5,800 nt of DNA, from the NCBI GenBank assembly GCA_902772625.1, contig CACYBP010000275.1, forward strand, positions 1-5,800. The letters run 5' to 3'. This document shows, piece after piece, positions 1-5,421 of this stretch. The stretch is from Oscillospiraceae bacterium (GTDB taxonomy: Bacteria; Bacillota; Clostridia; Oscillospirales; QAMX01). The stretch's first letter is position 1. Each line of letters opens with the position of its first letter. A model generated the notes under the pieces. That model saw only the letters and a list, made by a program, of their open reading frames with translations. It searched no databases and was not told the origin of the DNA. The translations under genes and the position numbers were made by a program.

Positions 1-161
1 CCGATATGCGCCCCGGCGTCGTTTTCTGCCGAGATTGTCCTGCGGGCGCTTTTGCGCGAGCAGCCGGCGCAGGCCTCACAGCCCGATCCGCAGTTTTCAT
101 CGGCCAGGCAGATCTCCGCCAGGCCTCCGTCGATCTTTTCCACAAAGCCTTCCAGCGTCAT
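1..161 (-). CDS. RseC/MucC-family (SoxR-reducing system) protein, N-terminal part, cut by left window edge
   Basis: Only the first 53 codons are visible; the gene runs off the left edge. The ATG (159-161) overlaps the TGA of the upstream oxidoreductase gene by 4 bp (ATGA), and an AAAGGAG ribosome binding site lies 6 nt upstream, so the start is well supported. The N-terminus (MTLEGFVEKIDG) is followed by a cysteine cluster with C24-x3-C28-x2-C31-x2-C34 and an extra C18. A short beta-type N-terminus followed by a Cys-rich cluster is the pattern of RseC/MucC proteins. In Gram-negative bacteria these are small membrane proteins linked to reduction of SoxR and to the sigma-E system; in clostridia their role is largely undefined. 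The two membrane segments expected for the family would lie beyond the window and cannot be checked. Its position behind an FAD oxidoreductase fits a redox role, which is inference. It could instead be another small cysteine-cluster metalloprotein. Confidence 0.75.
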   Translation of the reverse strand, partial: MTLEGFVEKIDGGLAEICLADENCGSGCEACAGCSRKSARRTISAENDAGAHI

Positions 162-1711
162 AAGGAGCTCCTTTCCGCCGCCTTGATGCCGTCCACCGCC
201 GCGCTGAGGATGCCTCCGGCGTATCCCGCGCCCTCCCCGGCCGGGAAGACGCCCGCGGCGTTCACCGCCTCCAGGTTCTCGTTTCTCGTGATGCGCACCG
301 GGCTGGAGGTGCGGGTCTCGGCCCCGGTGAAAAGGGCGTCGGGGCTGTCAAAGCCCTTGACGCGCCTTCCGAATTCGCCCATGGCGCCGAGGATCGCGTC
401 CACCGTGGCCCGGTCGAGGATCGTGCGGAAATCCGCGCCGCGCACCCCCAGAGGATAAGTGGGCTTGATCCTTCCGGGGGAAAGCGTCCTTCTCCCCTCC
501 AGAAGGTCTCCGAGGGTCTGTACCGGCGCGGCGTAATCCTCTCCGCCCGCGAGAAAGCAGGCCTTTTCCAGCTCCCTCTGCCAGGCGATCCCGCCCAGTG
601 GATCGCTTCCCGTGTATCTCACCGGAACCACCAGGGCTGAATTGGAATTTTCCCCGTCCCGCCGGTATTCGCTCATGCCGTTGGTGACCACCCCGCCTTT
701 CTCGCTCGCGGCGGCCACCACGGTGCCGCCGGGGCACATGCAGAAGGTGAAGGCGTTATAAGTCTTTGATACCAGACGGTACTCGGCGCTTCCCAGAAGG
801 GGATGCCCCGCGTAATCGCCGTACATCGCCTCGTCGATATCCCGTCTTTTGTGCTCGACGCGAAGCCCCATGGCAAAGCCCTTCGGCTCCATGGCAAGCT
901 TCTTTTCCAGGGCGGCCAGCGTGTCCCGGGCGCTGTGTCCCGCGGCCAGAATCAGTTTTTCGCAAGGGATCAGATCTTTATCGGTGACGGCCGCCCTGAG
1001 CCGCCCGTTTTCGATCCGGAGGTCCAGGAGCTTCTCGTGAAAGCGCACCTCTCCCCCGAGGGAGAGGATTCTTTCCCGGATGGCCTTCATCAGAAGATAG
1101 AGCTTGTCGGTGCCCACGTGGGGGTGCGCCAGTGACGAAAGCCCCGGGATCCCCGAAAACTCCTCGATCCGGGAGAGCACGTAATCGCACCGCTCGTCTC
1201 CGATGCGGGTGAAAAGCTTTCCGTCCGAGAAGGTCCCGGCGCCGCCCTCGCCGAACTGGATATTCGTTTCGGGATCGAGACGGTGCGTTTCCTGAAAGCG
1301 TTTCACGGCCGCCCGTCTCTCCTCCCCGTCGCCGCCCCGCTCCAGCACGACGGGGCGAAAGCCCTGTTCCGCCAGCAGCAGGGCCGCAAAAGCCCCCGCC
1401 GGGCCGAAGCCCACGATCACCGGCCGCTCTTTTCCGGGCTTCCCGAACCTCTCCTCCGGGATATAGCGGGCGGTGCGCCGGAGCGTCACGCCCTTTCCCG
1501 CGAGGCGGCGGAAGAGTTTTTCCTCCCCCGGCGTCTCGATCGACACCGTGTAGGAAAAGCGCAGGTTTTTCCTGCGCGCATCCACCGCGCGCTTATAGAT
1601 ACGCGCCGTGATCTCCCCGGACCGGAACAAGCCGCAGCGCGCAAGCGCTGCGGCAACGGCTGTTTCTTCACTTTCTTCGATGGGGAGTTCGATCCCGCTT
1701 ACCAGAAGCAT
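158..1711 (-). CDS. FAD-dependent dehydrogenase / NAD(P)/FAD-dependent oxidoreductase (COG2509 type)
   Basis: A 517-residue flavoprotein, cytoplasmic by its lack of a signal peptide or membrane segment. An N-terminal domain of about 95 residues precedes the Rossmann dinucleotide-binding motif VIVGFGPAG (98-106), and VVLERG (121-126) supplies the acidic residue expected to bind the ribose at the end of the second strand. Further landmarks are FGEGGAGTFSDGKL (153-166), FCMCPGG (323-329), TRTSSPVRITR (466-476) and a C-terminal FAD-binding stretch FPAGEGAGYAGG (489-500). This set is characteristic of the COG2509 uncharacterised FAD-dependent dehydrogenases, and the length is normal for them. The substrate is unknown. 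C324 and C326 form a CxC pair that could be redox-active, which is inference. The ATG at 1711 is one base after the cdaR stop, with GAGGA 8 nt upstream (1720-1724), and the 3' end overlaps the RseC-like gene by 4 bp, so it sits inside the cdaA operon. Confidence 0.9.
   Translation of the reverse strand: MLLVSGIELPIEESEETAVAAALARCGLFRSGEITARIYKRAVDARRKNLRFSYTVSIETPGEEKLFRRLAGKGVTLRRTARYIPEERFGKPGKERPVIVGFGPAGAFAALLLAEQGFRPVVLERGGDGEERRAAVKRFQETHRLDPETNIQFGEGGAGTFSDGKLFTRIGDERCDYVLSRIEEFSGIPGLSSLAHPHVGTDKLYLLMKAIRERILSLGGEVRFHEKLLDLRIENGRLRAAVTDKDLIPCEKLILAAGHSARDTLAALEKKLAMEPKGFAMGLRVEHKRRDIDEAMYGDYAGHPLLGSAEYRLVSKTYNAFTFCMCPGGTVVAAASEKGGVVTNGMSEYRRDGENSNSALVVPVRYTGSDPLGGIAWQRELEKACFLAGGEDYAAPVQTLGDLLEGRRTLSPGRIKPTYPLGVRGADFRTILDRATVDAILGAMGEFGRRVKGFDSPDALFTGAETRTSSPVRITRNENLEAVNAAGVFPAGEGAGYAGGILSAAVDGIKAAERSSL
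168..174 (-). promoter_or_regulatory. Ribosome binding site of the RseC-like gene, inside a 12-bp palindrome
   Basis: AAAGGAG lies 6 nt before the ATG at 161 and fixes that start. It lies almost wholly within a perfect palindrome, AAGGAGCTCCTT (162-173), and within the 3' end of the upstream oxidoreductase gene. Confidence 0.7.
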
Positions 1712-1712
1712 G

Positions 1713-2960
1713 CTATTCTTCCTCTGTCGGAGTGGGTTTCAGATCGACCGTGACTTTATAGGTGCCCACCACCTTCGGAGAGGTGGTCAGATCGCGGAAG
1801 CTTACCTGCAGGGCAAGGCTGTATTCACCCGAATCTGAGACGCCGGTGAGGTCGACGACGAAATTCACGTTGGTGTTCTTCACCACCGAGATCACCGAGT
1901 TGCCGCCCCAGATCACCAGCTGGATATCGCTTTCCAGCACCGTCACGTCAAAGCCCTGCGGCGCGTTGATGATGGAGATCTGGCTGGCCGGGACGATCAT
2001 GGTCTTTTCCGAGGCGTTCTGCAGGGTGATCTTCACCGTGGCGGTATTGACCCCCGAAATATTCACCAGACCCTCGTCCAGAAGGATATCCTCGGTGGAG
2101 CTGGAGCTCTTGGTGACGGTGGAGAGATCCACGTCCTTCAATACCAGGGCGTTCATGCCCTCCACCACCGATTTTTCCCCGGCGATGGTGATGCGGCTCG
2201 GCGAGATCTCCACGTCCACGTTGTCCCGGAGCAGTCCGCCGCCCTCGGCGATATGCACCTCAAGAGGCAGCGTCTTCTTTTCCAGCACCGGGATCGACAC
2301 CTTCACGCGGCTGTCGTTGGCGGTGGTGTAGGAGGTCTCCACGGGATTCCAGGAAGAATCCACGAAGGTAAAGGGCAGATCCTCGTAATACGAGGCGGTG
2401 ATGGTTTCTTCGGGAGATACCAGGGCGTAGCTGATGCCCGAAAGCTCGCTTTCGGCGCCCTGCACCCGGATGACCTCAGGCGAGACCGAGGTGGTGCCCA
2501 GGATCTCGTTTTCGGTGAGATCGGTCACGTAATCCAGCTTGACCGGGATCGACGCGGTGATCAGAGCGTCCACGTCCACCTGCACGCGCACGTTGGAAAG
2601 ATTTTCCACGGTGAGCGTGCTGTCCGGAGGCACCACAGAGCAGTTCAGCGAGGTGGTGCCGGCCTTGGTGATGCGGGAAAGATCGGCCTCCACGTAGATA
2701 TCCTCCGGATTGACCTTGAGGATCACGCTCCGCTTGCCCGAAAGCCGGACGTTGACGGTGCTGGATTCGACATTGTTCATCACGGTGAAGCCGTTGGTCT
2801 GATAGAGGGTCTCTTCCCCCACCACGTTGACGCTGACGCCGTAGAAGGTCTCGCTGATGGTGGGATCCTGGATCCCCATGACGTAAAACCACAGAAAGAT
2901 CGCCAGGGCGAAGGAAAGGATCAGATAAAGCAGATTGAAACGGAGTCTTCTTTTCGGCAT
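1713..2960 (-). CDS. cdaR: CdaR, YbbR-domain regulator of diadenylate cyclase CdaA
   Basis: A 415-residue protein with a basic start (MPKRRLRFN), one membrane segment at about 9-28 (LLYLILSFALAIFLWFYV region), and a long beta-rich part that would lie outside the cell. That part divides into about four YbbR-type repeats, roughly 38-131, 137-224, 230-313 and 319-406. Repeat landmarks include IPVKLDYV (138-145), LPLEVHI (231-237), and the motif SPSRITIAG (253-261), typical of YbbR repeats. The tail is acidic (PTPTEEE). Single-pass CdaR proteins bind CdaA and modulate c-di-AMP synthesis. The gene directly follows cdaA: its ATG shares one base with the cdaA stop (TGATG), and AAGGAGG (2971-2977) lies 10 nt upstream within cdaA, which suggests translational coupling. 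A tyrosine and asparagine/serine-rich outer domain is usual for the family. I am confident of the family; the regulatory sign (activator or inhibitor) cannot be read from the sequence. Confidence 0.92.
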   Translation of the reverse strand: MPKRRLRFNLLYLILSFALAIFLWFYVMGIQDPTISETFYGVSVNVVGEETLYQTNGFTVMNNVESSTVNVRLSGKRSVILKVNPEDIYVEADLSRITKAGTTSLNCSVVPPDSTLTVENLSNVRVQVDVDALITASIPVKLDYVTDLTENEILGTTSVSPEVIRVQGAESELSGISYALVSPEETITASYYEDLPFTFVDSSWNPVETSYTTANDSRVKVSIPVLEKKTLPLEVHIAEGGGLLRDNVDVEISPSRITIAGEKSVVEGMNALVLKDVDLSTVTKSSSSTEDILLDEGLVNISGVNTATVKITLQNASEKTMIVPASQISIINAPQGFDVTVLESDIQLVIWGGNSVISVVKNTNVNFVVDLTGVSDSGEYSLALQVSFRDLTTSPKVVGTYKVTVDLKPTPTEEE

Positions 2961-3823
2961 CAGAGATCTCCCTCCTTCGCGGCTTTTTTGCGCTTGCGGG
3001 AGAAGATGGAGACCGCCTTTTTCAGCTCGGTCCGCGGCGCAAGCTCGTTGATCAGAAGCTTTTCCAGGGTCTCCTTCGCCAGATGGCGCTTCAGCATGCC
3101 GCCCACGGCGCAGGACACCGCGCCGGTCTCCTCCGACACGATGATGACCACGGCGTCGCTTTCTTCGCTGATGCCGACGCCGGCCTTGTGGCGGGTGCCG
3201 AGATCCTTGCTCAGCGCGTTGTTTTTGGAAAGGGGCAGAACGCAGCCCGCGGCGTGGATCCGGAAATCCCGGATGATGGCGGCTCCGTCGTGCAGAGGCG
3301 CCTTCGGATAGAAGATGTTTTTCAGCATCTCGATGGAAAGCTCCGCGTCCACCTGGGTGCCGGTGGCGGAGATCTCGCCGAGGTTGGTGGAGCGTTCGAA
3401 CACGATCAGGGCGCCGGTGCGGGTGGCGGCCAGATCGTAGGTGGCCTTCAGGATGACGGCGATATAGGATTCAAACCGGTTGCTTCCGCTTTCCCGGTCG
3501 ATGGCGAAAAGCTCTTTGGCCCGGGAGCTTCCGAGTCTGGTCAGGAACTTGCGCAGCTCCGGCTGGAACACCACCACCAGCGCGATGGCGCCGATCTGGA
3601 TCACGGTGGAGAACACGTAGTTGGTGACGTAAAGCTTCAGCCAGGAGGTCACCTGCGTGATGAGCAGAATGATGATGATGGCCTTCACCACCTGCCCGGC
3701 GCTGGTATCCTTCAAAAGCGTGAAGACGTAGTAAAGCACGAAGGTCATCAGAAGGATATCGATGATGTCGCTCCACTGCATCAGCCCGATGGTATTGTAA
3801 AAGACAGTTTTGATATCGGCCAA
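2960..3823 (-). CDS. cdaA: CdaA, membrane-bound diadenylate cyclase (c-di-AMP synthase)
   Basis: A 287-residue membrane protein, close to the usual CdaA length of about 270-280, that condenses two ATP into c-di-AMP. Three hydrophobic segments at about 19-37, 44-60 and 68-86 form the N-terminal anchor, followed by the cytosolic DAC domain (about 100-250). The DAC signatures are visible: FQPELR (86-91), GALIVFER (137-144), the catalytic DGA (179-181, in LHDGAAII) and GTRHKAGVGISE (209-220), then VIIVSEETGAVS (226-237). The second motif reads RHK (211-213), where RHR is the usual form. The C-terminus is basic (FSRKRKKAAKEG, 274-285). The start is TTG at 3823-3821, chosen because AAAGGAG lies 8 nt upstream and the reading gives the full first membrane segment. 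It is the first gene of the unit cdaA-cdaR-oxidoreductase-RseC, behind its own promoter at 3878-3906. c-di-AMP controls potassium and osmolyte transport and cell-wall homeostasis in Bacillota. Confidence 0.96.
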   Translation of the reverse strand: MADIKTVFYNTIGLMQWSDIIDILLMTFVLYYVFTLLKDTSAGQVVKAIIIILLITQVTSWLKLYVTNYVFSTVIQIGAIALVVVFQPELRKFLTRLGSSRAKELFAIDRESGSNRFESYIAVILKATYDLAATRTGALIVFERSTNLGEISATGTQVDAELSIEMLKNIFYPKAPLHDGAAIIRDFRIHAAGCVLPLSKNNALSKDLGTRHKAGVGISEESDAVVIIVSEETGAVSCAVGGMLKRHLAKETLEKLLINELAPRTELKKAVSIFSRKRKKAAKEGDL

Positions 3824-3831
3824 CGTCCCGT

Positions 3832-3838
3832 CTCCTTT
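3832..3838 (-). promoter_or_regulatory. Ribosome binding site deciding the TTG start of cdaA
   Basis: AAAGGAG is placed 8 nt before TTG at 3823-3821. No ATG or GTG lies at a suitable distance, and the next methionine (residue 15) would remove the segment ahead of the first membrane helix. This supports TTG as the real start. Confidence 0.75.
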
Positions 3839-3850
3839 CTCTTTGGCTTC

Positions 3851-3869
3851 AAAAAAGGGAAAAACCCTT
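3851..3869 (-). terminator. Short U-tailed hairpin in the cdaA leader; weak terminator of upstream gene or 5' stem-loop
   Basis: On the minus strand AAGGG (3869-3865), a TTTTT loop and CCCTT (3859-3855) form a 5-bp stem followed by TTTT (3854-3851). It lies downstream of the desulfurase stop and almost at the predicted cdaA transcription start (about 3871). It could partly terminate read-through from the desulfurase gene, or act as a 5' stem-loop on the cdaA mRNA. The stem is short, so termination would be inefficient. Confidence 0.35.
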
Positions 3870-3877
3870 ACCCGGTT

Positions 3878-3906
3878 ATTTTACCACATTTGCCCTCTGA
3901 TTGCAA
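3878..3906 (-). promoter_or_regulatory. Sigma-A-type promoter of the cdaA operon
   Basis: On the minus strand TTGCAA (3901-3906) is followed after exactly 17 nt by TAAAAT (3878-3883). A TG one base before the -10 (TGGTAAAAT) makes an extended -10. Predicted transcription start is about 3871, giving a leader of about 48 nt. The -35 overlaps a 6-bp dyad, ATTTGC (3888-3893) and GCAAAT (3903-3908), which could be an operator, but no factor can be named. The promoter begins 7 bp after the upstream stop codon. Confidence 0.75.
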
Positions 3907-3913
3907 ATCACTT

Positions 3914-5062
3914 TTATCGATTCTCTCCCCGCTCTTTCGCTCTTTGCCGGAGAAAGGAAAGAAGCTCCGAAACCTCCTCCGGACGGTTCCTGCAGGAGAA
4001 GCTGACCCGGACGCTGCCCTCGGGATTTTTCGCGCTTTCGTGGGCGTCAGGCGCGCAGTGAAGTCCCGCCCGCACCGCAAACCCCGCTTCGGAAAGAGCG
4101 CGGGCGGTCTTCTCCGGCGGTTCAAAGGGAAAGAGAAAGGAAAAGAGGCCGCTCTGTCTTTCTCCGTCCCGGGCAAAAAAGCTCCGGATCCCCCCGATCT
4201 CGCCTATCCCCTCCCGGGCCAGGGTGAGAAGCGCCTTTTCATGCGCGGCGACGGCGGGAAGCGAAAGGCTTTCCACCTCCCGGATCCCCGCCAGAAGTCC
4301 CGCTGCGCCGGGGAGATTCTGGGTGCCGGCCTCGTGTCTTTCGGGCGGGAAGGGAGGCATGAAACGGGAGGCCGAATCGTGCCCGGTGCCCCCGGTGAGC
4401 AGGGGCGGCAGATCCACCCCCGGCCGGAGCAGGAGAAGCCCGGTCCCCGCCGGTCCCCAAAGCCCCTTGTGCCCGGCGGTCGCCAGAAAGGTGACGCCGG
4501 GAGAAAAGCGCACCTCCAGATGCCCCGCCGCCTGGGAGGCGTCCAGAAGGAAGGGGATCCCCCGCTCTCCCGCCATCCGCGCCGCCTCCTTCCAGGGAAG
4601 GATCCACCCGAAAACGTTGGAGACCGCGGTCAGAACGGCCAGAGTCGGCCGGGACAGAAGCCCTCTCTCCCAGGAGGCGAGAAAAGCGCCGTCGTCAAAA
4701 AGCGGAGACCGCGCCAGAAGGATCCCGGTTCCCCGCTCCTTCCGGAGCGCGTAGAGGGGCCGCATCACCGCGTTGTGCTCGTATCCCGAGACCAGCGCCG
4801 TCCCGCCCCGGGAAAGCGCGCCGCGGATCGCGATATTCAGGGCGTGGGTGGCGTTCTGGGTCAGGATCACCCCTTCCGGCCCGTCCGCGCCGAAAAAGCG
4901 CGACGCCTCCTCCCGCAGCTCGTAAAGGAGATCCTCCGCCCGGAGCGCTTCCGCTCCCACGCCCCGGGCGTGGCTGGAAGCCGAGGCCAGGGCGTCTTCC
5001 ACCGCGCGGCGCACCTTCAGGGGCTTGGGAAAGCTGGTGGAGGCGTTGTCGAAATAGATCAC
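3914..5062 (-). CDS. Cysteine desulfurase-family protein (class V aminotransferase, EF2568/TIGR01977-like)
   Basis: A 382-residue PLP enzyme expected to take sulfur (or selenium) from cysteine (or selenocysteine) as a persulfide on a catalytic cysteine, leaving alanine. The N-terminus IYFDNASTSFPKP (2-14) is the family opening. Then come TQNATHALN (68-76), YEHNAVMRPL (94-103; H96 matches the PLP-stacking histidine), SNVFGWILP (148-156), DASQ (174-177; D174 and Q177 contact the PLP ring) and GHKGLWGPAGTG (197-208; K199 forms the Schiff base). GGTGHDS (224-230) and RAGLHCAP (331-338; C336 catalytic) follow, then VRVSFS (351-356). The HCAP form and the EHNAV motif favour the TIGR01977 group over IscS/SufS. 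The start is GTG at 5062-5060, with AAGGAGG 7 nt upstream (5070-5076), and it overlaps the DUF3343 stop by 4 bp (GTGA). No SufU, IscU or other scaffold gene is adjacent in the window, so its sulfur acceptor is unknown; the DUF3343 protein is the obvious candidate. Confidence 0.92.
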   Translation of the reverse strand: MIYFDNASTSFPKPLKVRRAVEDALASASSHARGVGAEALRAEDLLYELREEASRFFGADGPEGVILTQNATHALNIAIRGALSRGGTALVSGYEHNAVMRPLYALRKERGTGILLARSPLFDDGAFLASWERGLLSRPTLAVLTAVSNVFGWILPWKEAARMAGERGIPFLLDASQAAGHLEVRFSPGVTFLATAGHKGLWGPAGTGLLLLRPGVDLPPLLTGGTGHDSASRFMPPFPPERHEAGTQNLPGAAGLLAGIREVESLSLPAVAAHEKALLTLAREGIGEIGGIRSFFARDGERQSGLFSFLFPFEPPEKTARALSEAGFAVRAGLHCAPDAHESAKNPEGSVRVSFSCRNRPEEVSELLSFLRQRAKERGENR

Positions 5063-5298
5063 CCGATCCCCTCCTTCCCCAGGGGGATGATCTTCCGGAA
5101 GGGGACGCGGCGGCTTTGGAGCAGACCGAGGATCTCCCTCCGGCCCACCCCCTCCGCAAGGACTCCTGCCGTGCAGCCGCCCTCCGCCAGCTCCCGGGGA
5201 AGGGCGACCCTTCGCGCCCGGACGCCGTTGTTATTTAAAAGCCTCACCGTTTTTTCCGCATAGGTCGGTGAGAGCGAAGCGATCAAGATCATTTCCAT
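5059..5298 (-). CDS. DUF3343 protein (putative Se/S carrier-like), small partner of the desulfurase
   Basis: A 79-residue soluble protein of the DUF3343 family (Pfam name: putative Se/S carrier protein-like). The pattern is a short opening strand MEMILIASLSP (1-11), a helix with AEKTVRLLNNNGV (14-26), RARRVALPREL (27-37) where the family has a proline-arginine (PRE/PREI) turn, and then a single cysteine, C42, in GGCTAGV (40-46). A second helix, RREILGLLQ (53-61), and a final strand VPFRKIIPL (65-73) complete it. C42 is where a carried sulfur or selenium would sit; that function is inferred from the family name and the neighbour, not shown. The gene overlaps the desulfurase by 4 bp. The start at ATG 5298-5296 is the first in a frame closed by a stop at 5322-5320. 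It has no clear Shine-Dalgarno, and a second ATG two codons later (5292-5290) is possible. Confidence 0.8.
   Translation of the reverse strand: MEMILIASLSPTYAEKTVRLLNNNGVRARRVALPRELAEGGCTAGVLAEGVGRREILGLLQSRRVPFRKIIPLGKEGIG
5070..5076 (-). promoter_or_regulatory. Ribosome binding site deciding the GTG start of the cysteine desulfurase
   Basis: AAGGAGG, a near-perfect anti-16S match, lies 7 nt before GTG at 5062-5060 and within the last codons of the DUF3343 gene. With the GTGA stop/start overlap it implies coupled translation, and the start gives the canonical IYFDNA opening. Confidence 0.8.
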
Positions 5299-5307
5299 AT
5301 GCCAATG

Positions 5308-5356
5308 GGCGGAAGGCGGTTATTTCCGGACAAAATGAGCCGGAGAAGCCTTCGCC
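5308..5356 (-). promoter_or_regulatory. Foldable 5' leader of the DUF3343 mRNA
   Basis: In the leader RNA GGCGAAGGC (5356-5348) can pair with GCCTTCCGCC (5317-5308), with one bulged base. Inside it TCCGG (5344-5340) can pair with CCGGA (5329-5325) around a 10-nt loop. The outer stem ends 9 nt before the ATG, where a Shine-Dalgarno would be expected and is not seen. It matches no riboswitch class I recognise. This fold competes with the terminator-type stem at 5339-5387. Confidence 0.3.
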
Positions 5357-5387
5357 GTCTTTCAAGGACAGTATATGCTTCTCCGGC
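5339..5387 (-). terminator. Perfect 11-bp inverted repeat; likely terminator hairpin of the MBL gene, possibly an operator pair
   Basis: GCCGGAGAAGC (5339-5349) and GCTTCTCCGGC (5377-5387) are exact reverse complements separated by 27 nt. Read from the MBL gene (stop at 5422-5424) the RNA would fold into a strong 11-bp GC-rich stem followed by UCAUUUUG, a weak U-tract. The loop holds the -10 and start site of the next promoter, so transcripts from that promoter lack the first arm and escape the hairpin. The alternative is a pair of DNA operator half-sites about 38 bp centre to centre. Confidence 0.5.
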
Positions 5388-5399
5388 AGGGCAGGTCAA
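5370..5399 (-). promoter_or_regulatory. Sigma-A-type promoter for the DUF3343-desulfurase pair
   Basis: On the minus strand TTGACC (5394-5399) is followed after 18 nt by TATACT (5370-5375), each a 5/6 match to the consensus. Predicted transcription start is about 5363, giving a leader of about 65 nt before the ATG at 5298. One arm of an 11-bp inverted repeat (5377-5387) lies in the spacer and the other (5339-5349) lies downstream of the start site, so the repeat flanks the -10 element. Confidence 0.65.
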
Positions 5400-5421
5400 A
5401 CAGGGGGCGGCGGATCGTCTT

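Noticed and set aside
6..458. Plus-strand open frame of 150 codons over the RseC-like and oxidoreductase genes
   Set aside because: It lies antisense to two genes with clear motifs and a fixed stop/start overlap, and shows no ribosome binding site or domain.
2253..3311. Plus-strand open frame of 352 codons antisense to cdaR and cdaA
   Set aside because: It has a His/Asp/Gly-rich composition typical of a reversed coding strand, no start signals and no family resemblance, and the minus strand is fully explained.
3083..5263. Very long plus-strand open frame (726 codons) antisense to cdaA and the desulfurase
   Set aside because: It crosses two well-supported minus-strand genes and a promoter region, has no ribosome binding site, and its translation is rich in Gly, Arg, Pro and His with no recognisable domain. 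Long antisense frames are expected in GC-rich DNA.
5339..5387. Inverted repeat as insertion-sequence ends or a phage attachment site
   Set aside because: There is no transposase or integrase, no target duplication, and only 27 bp between the arms. A transcription signal explains it better.
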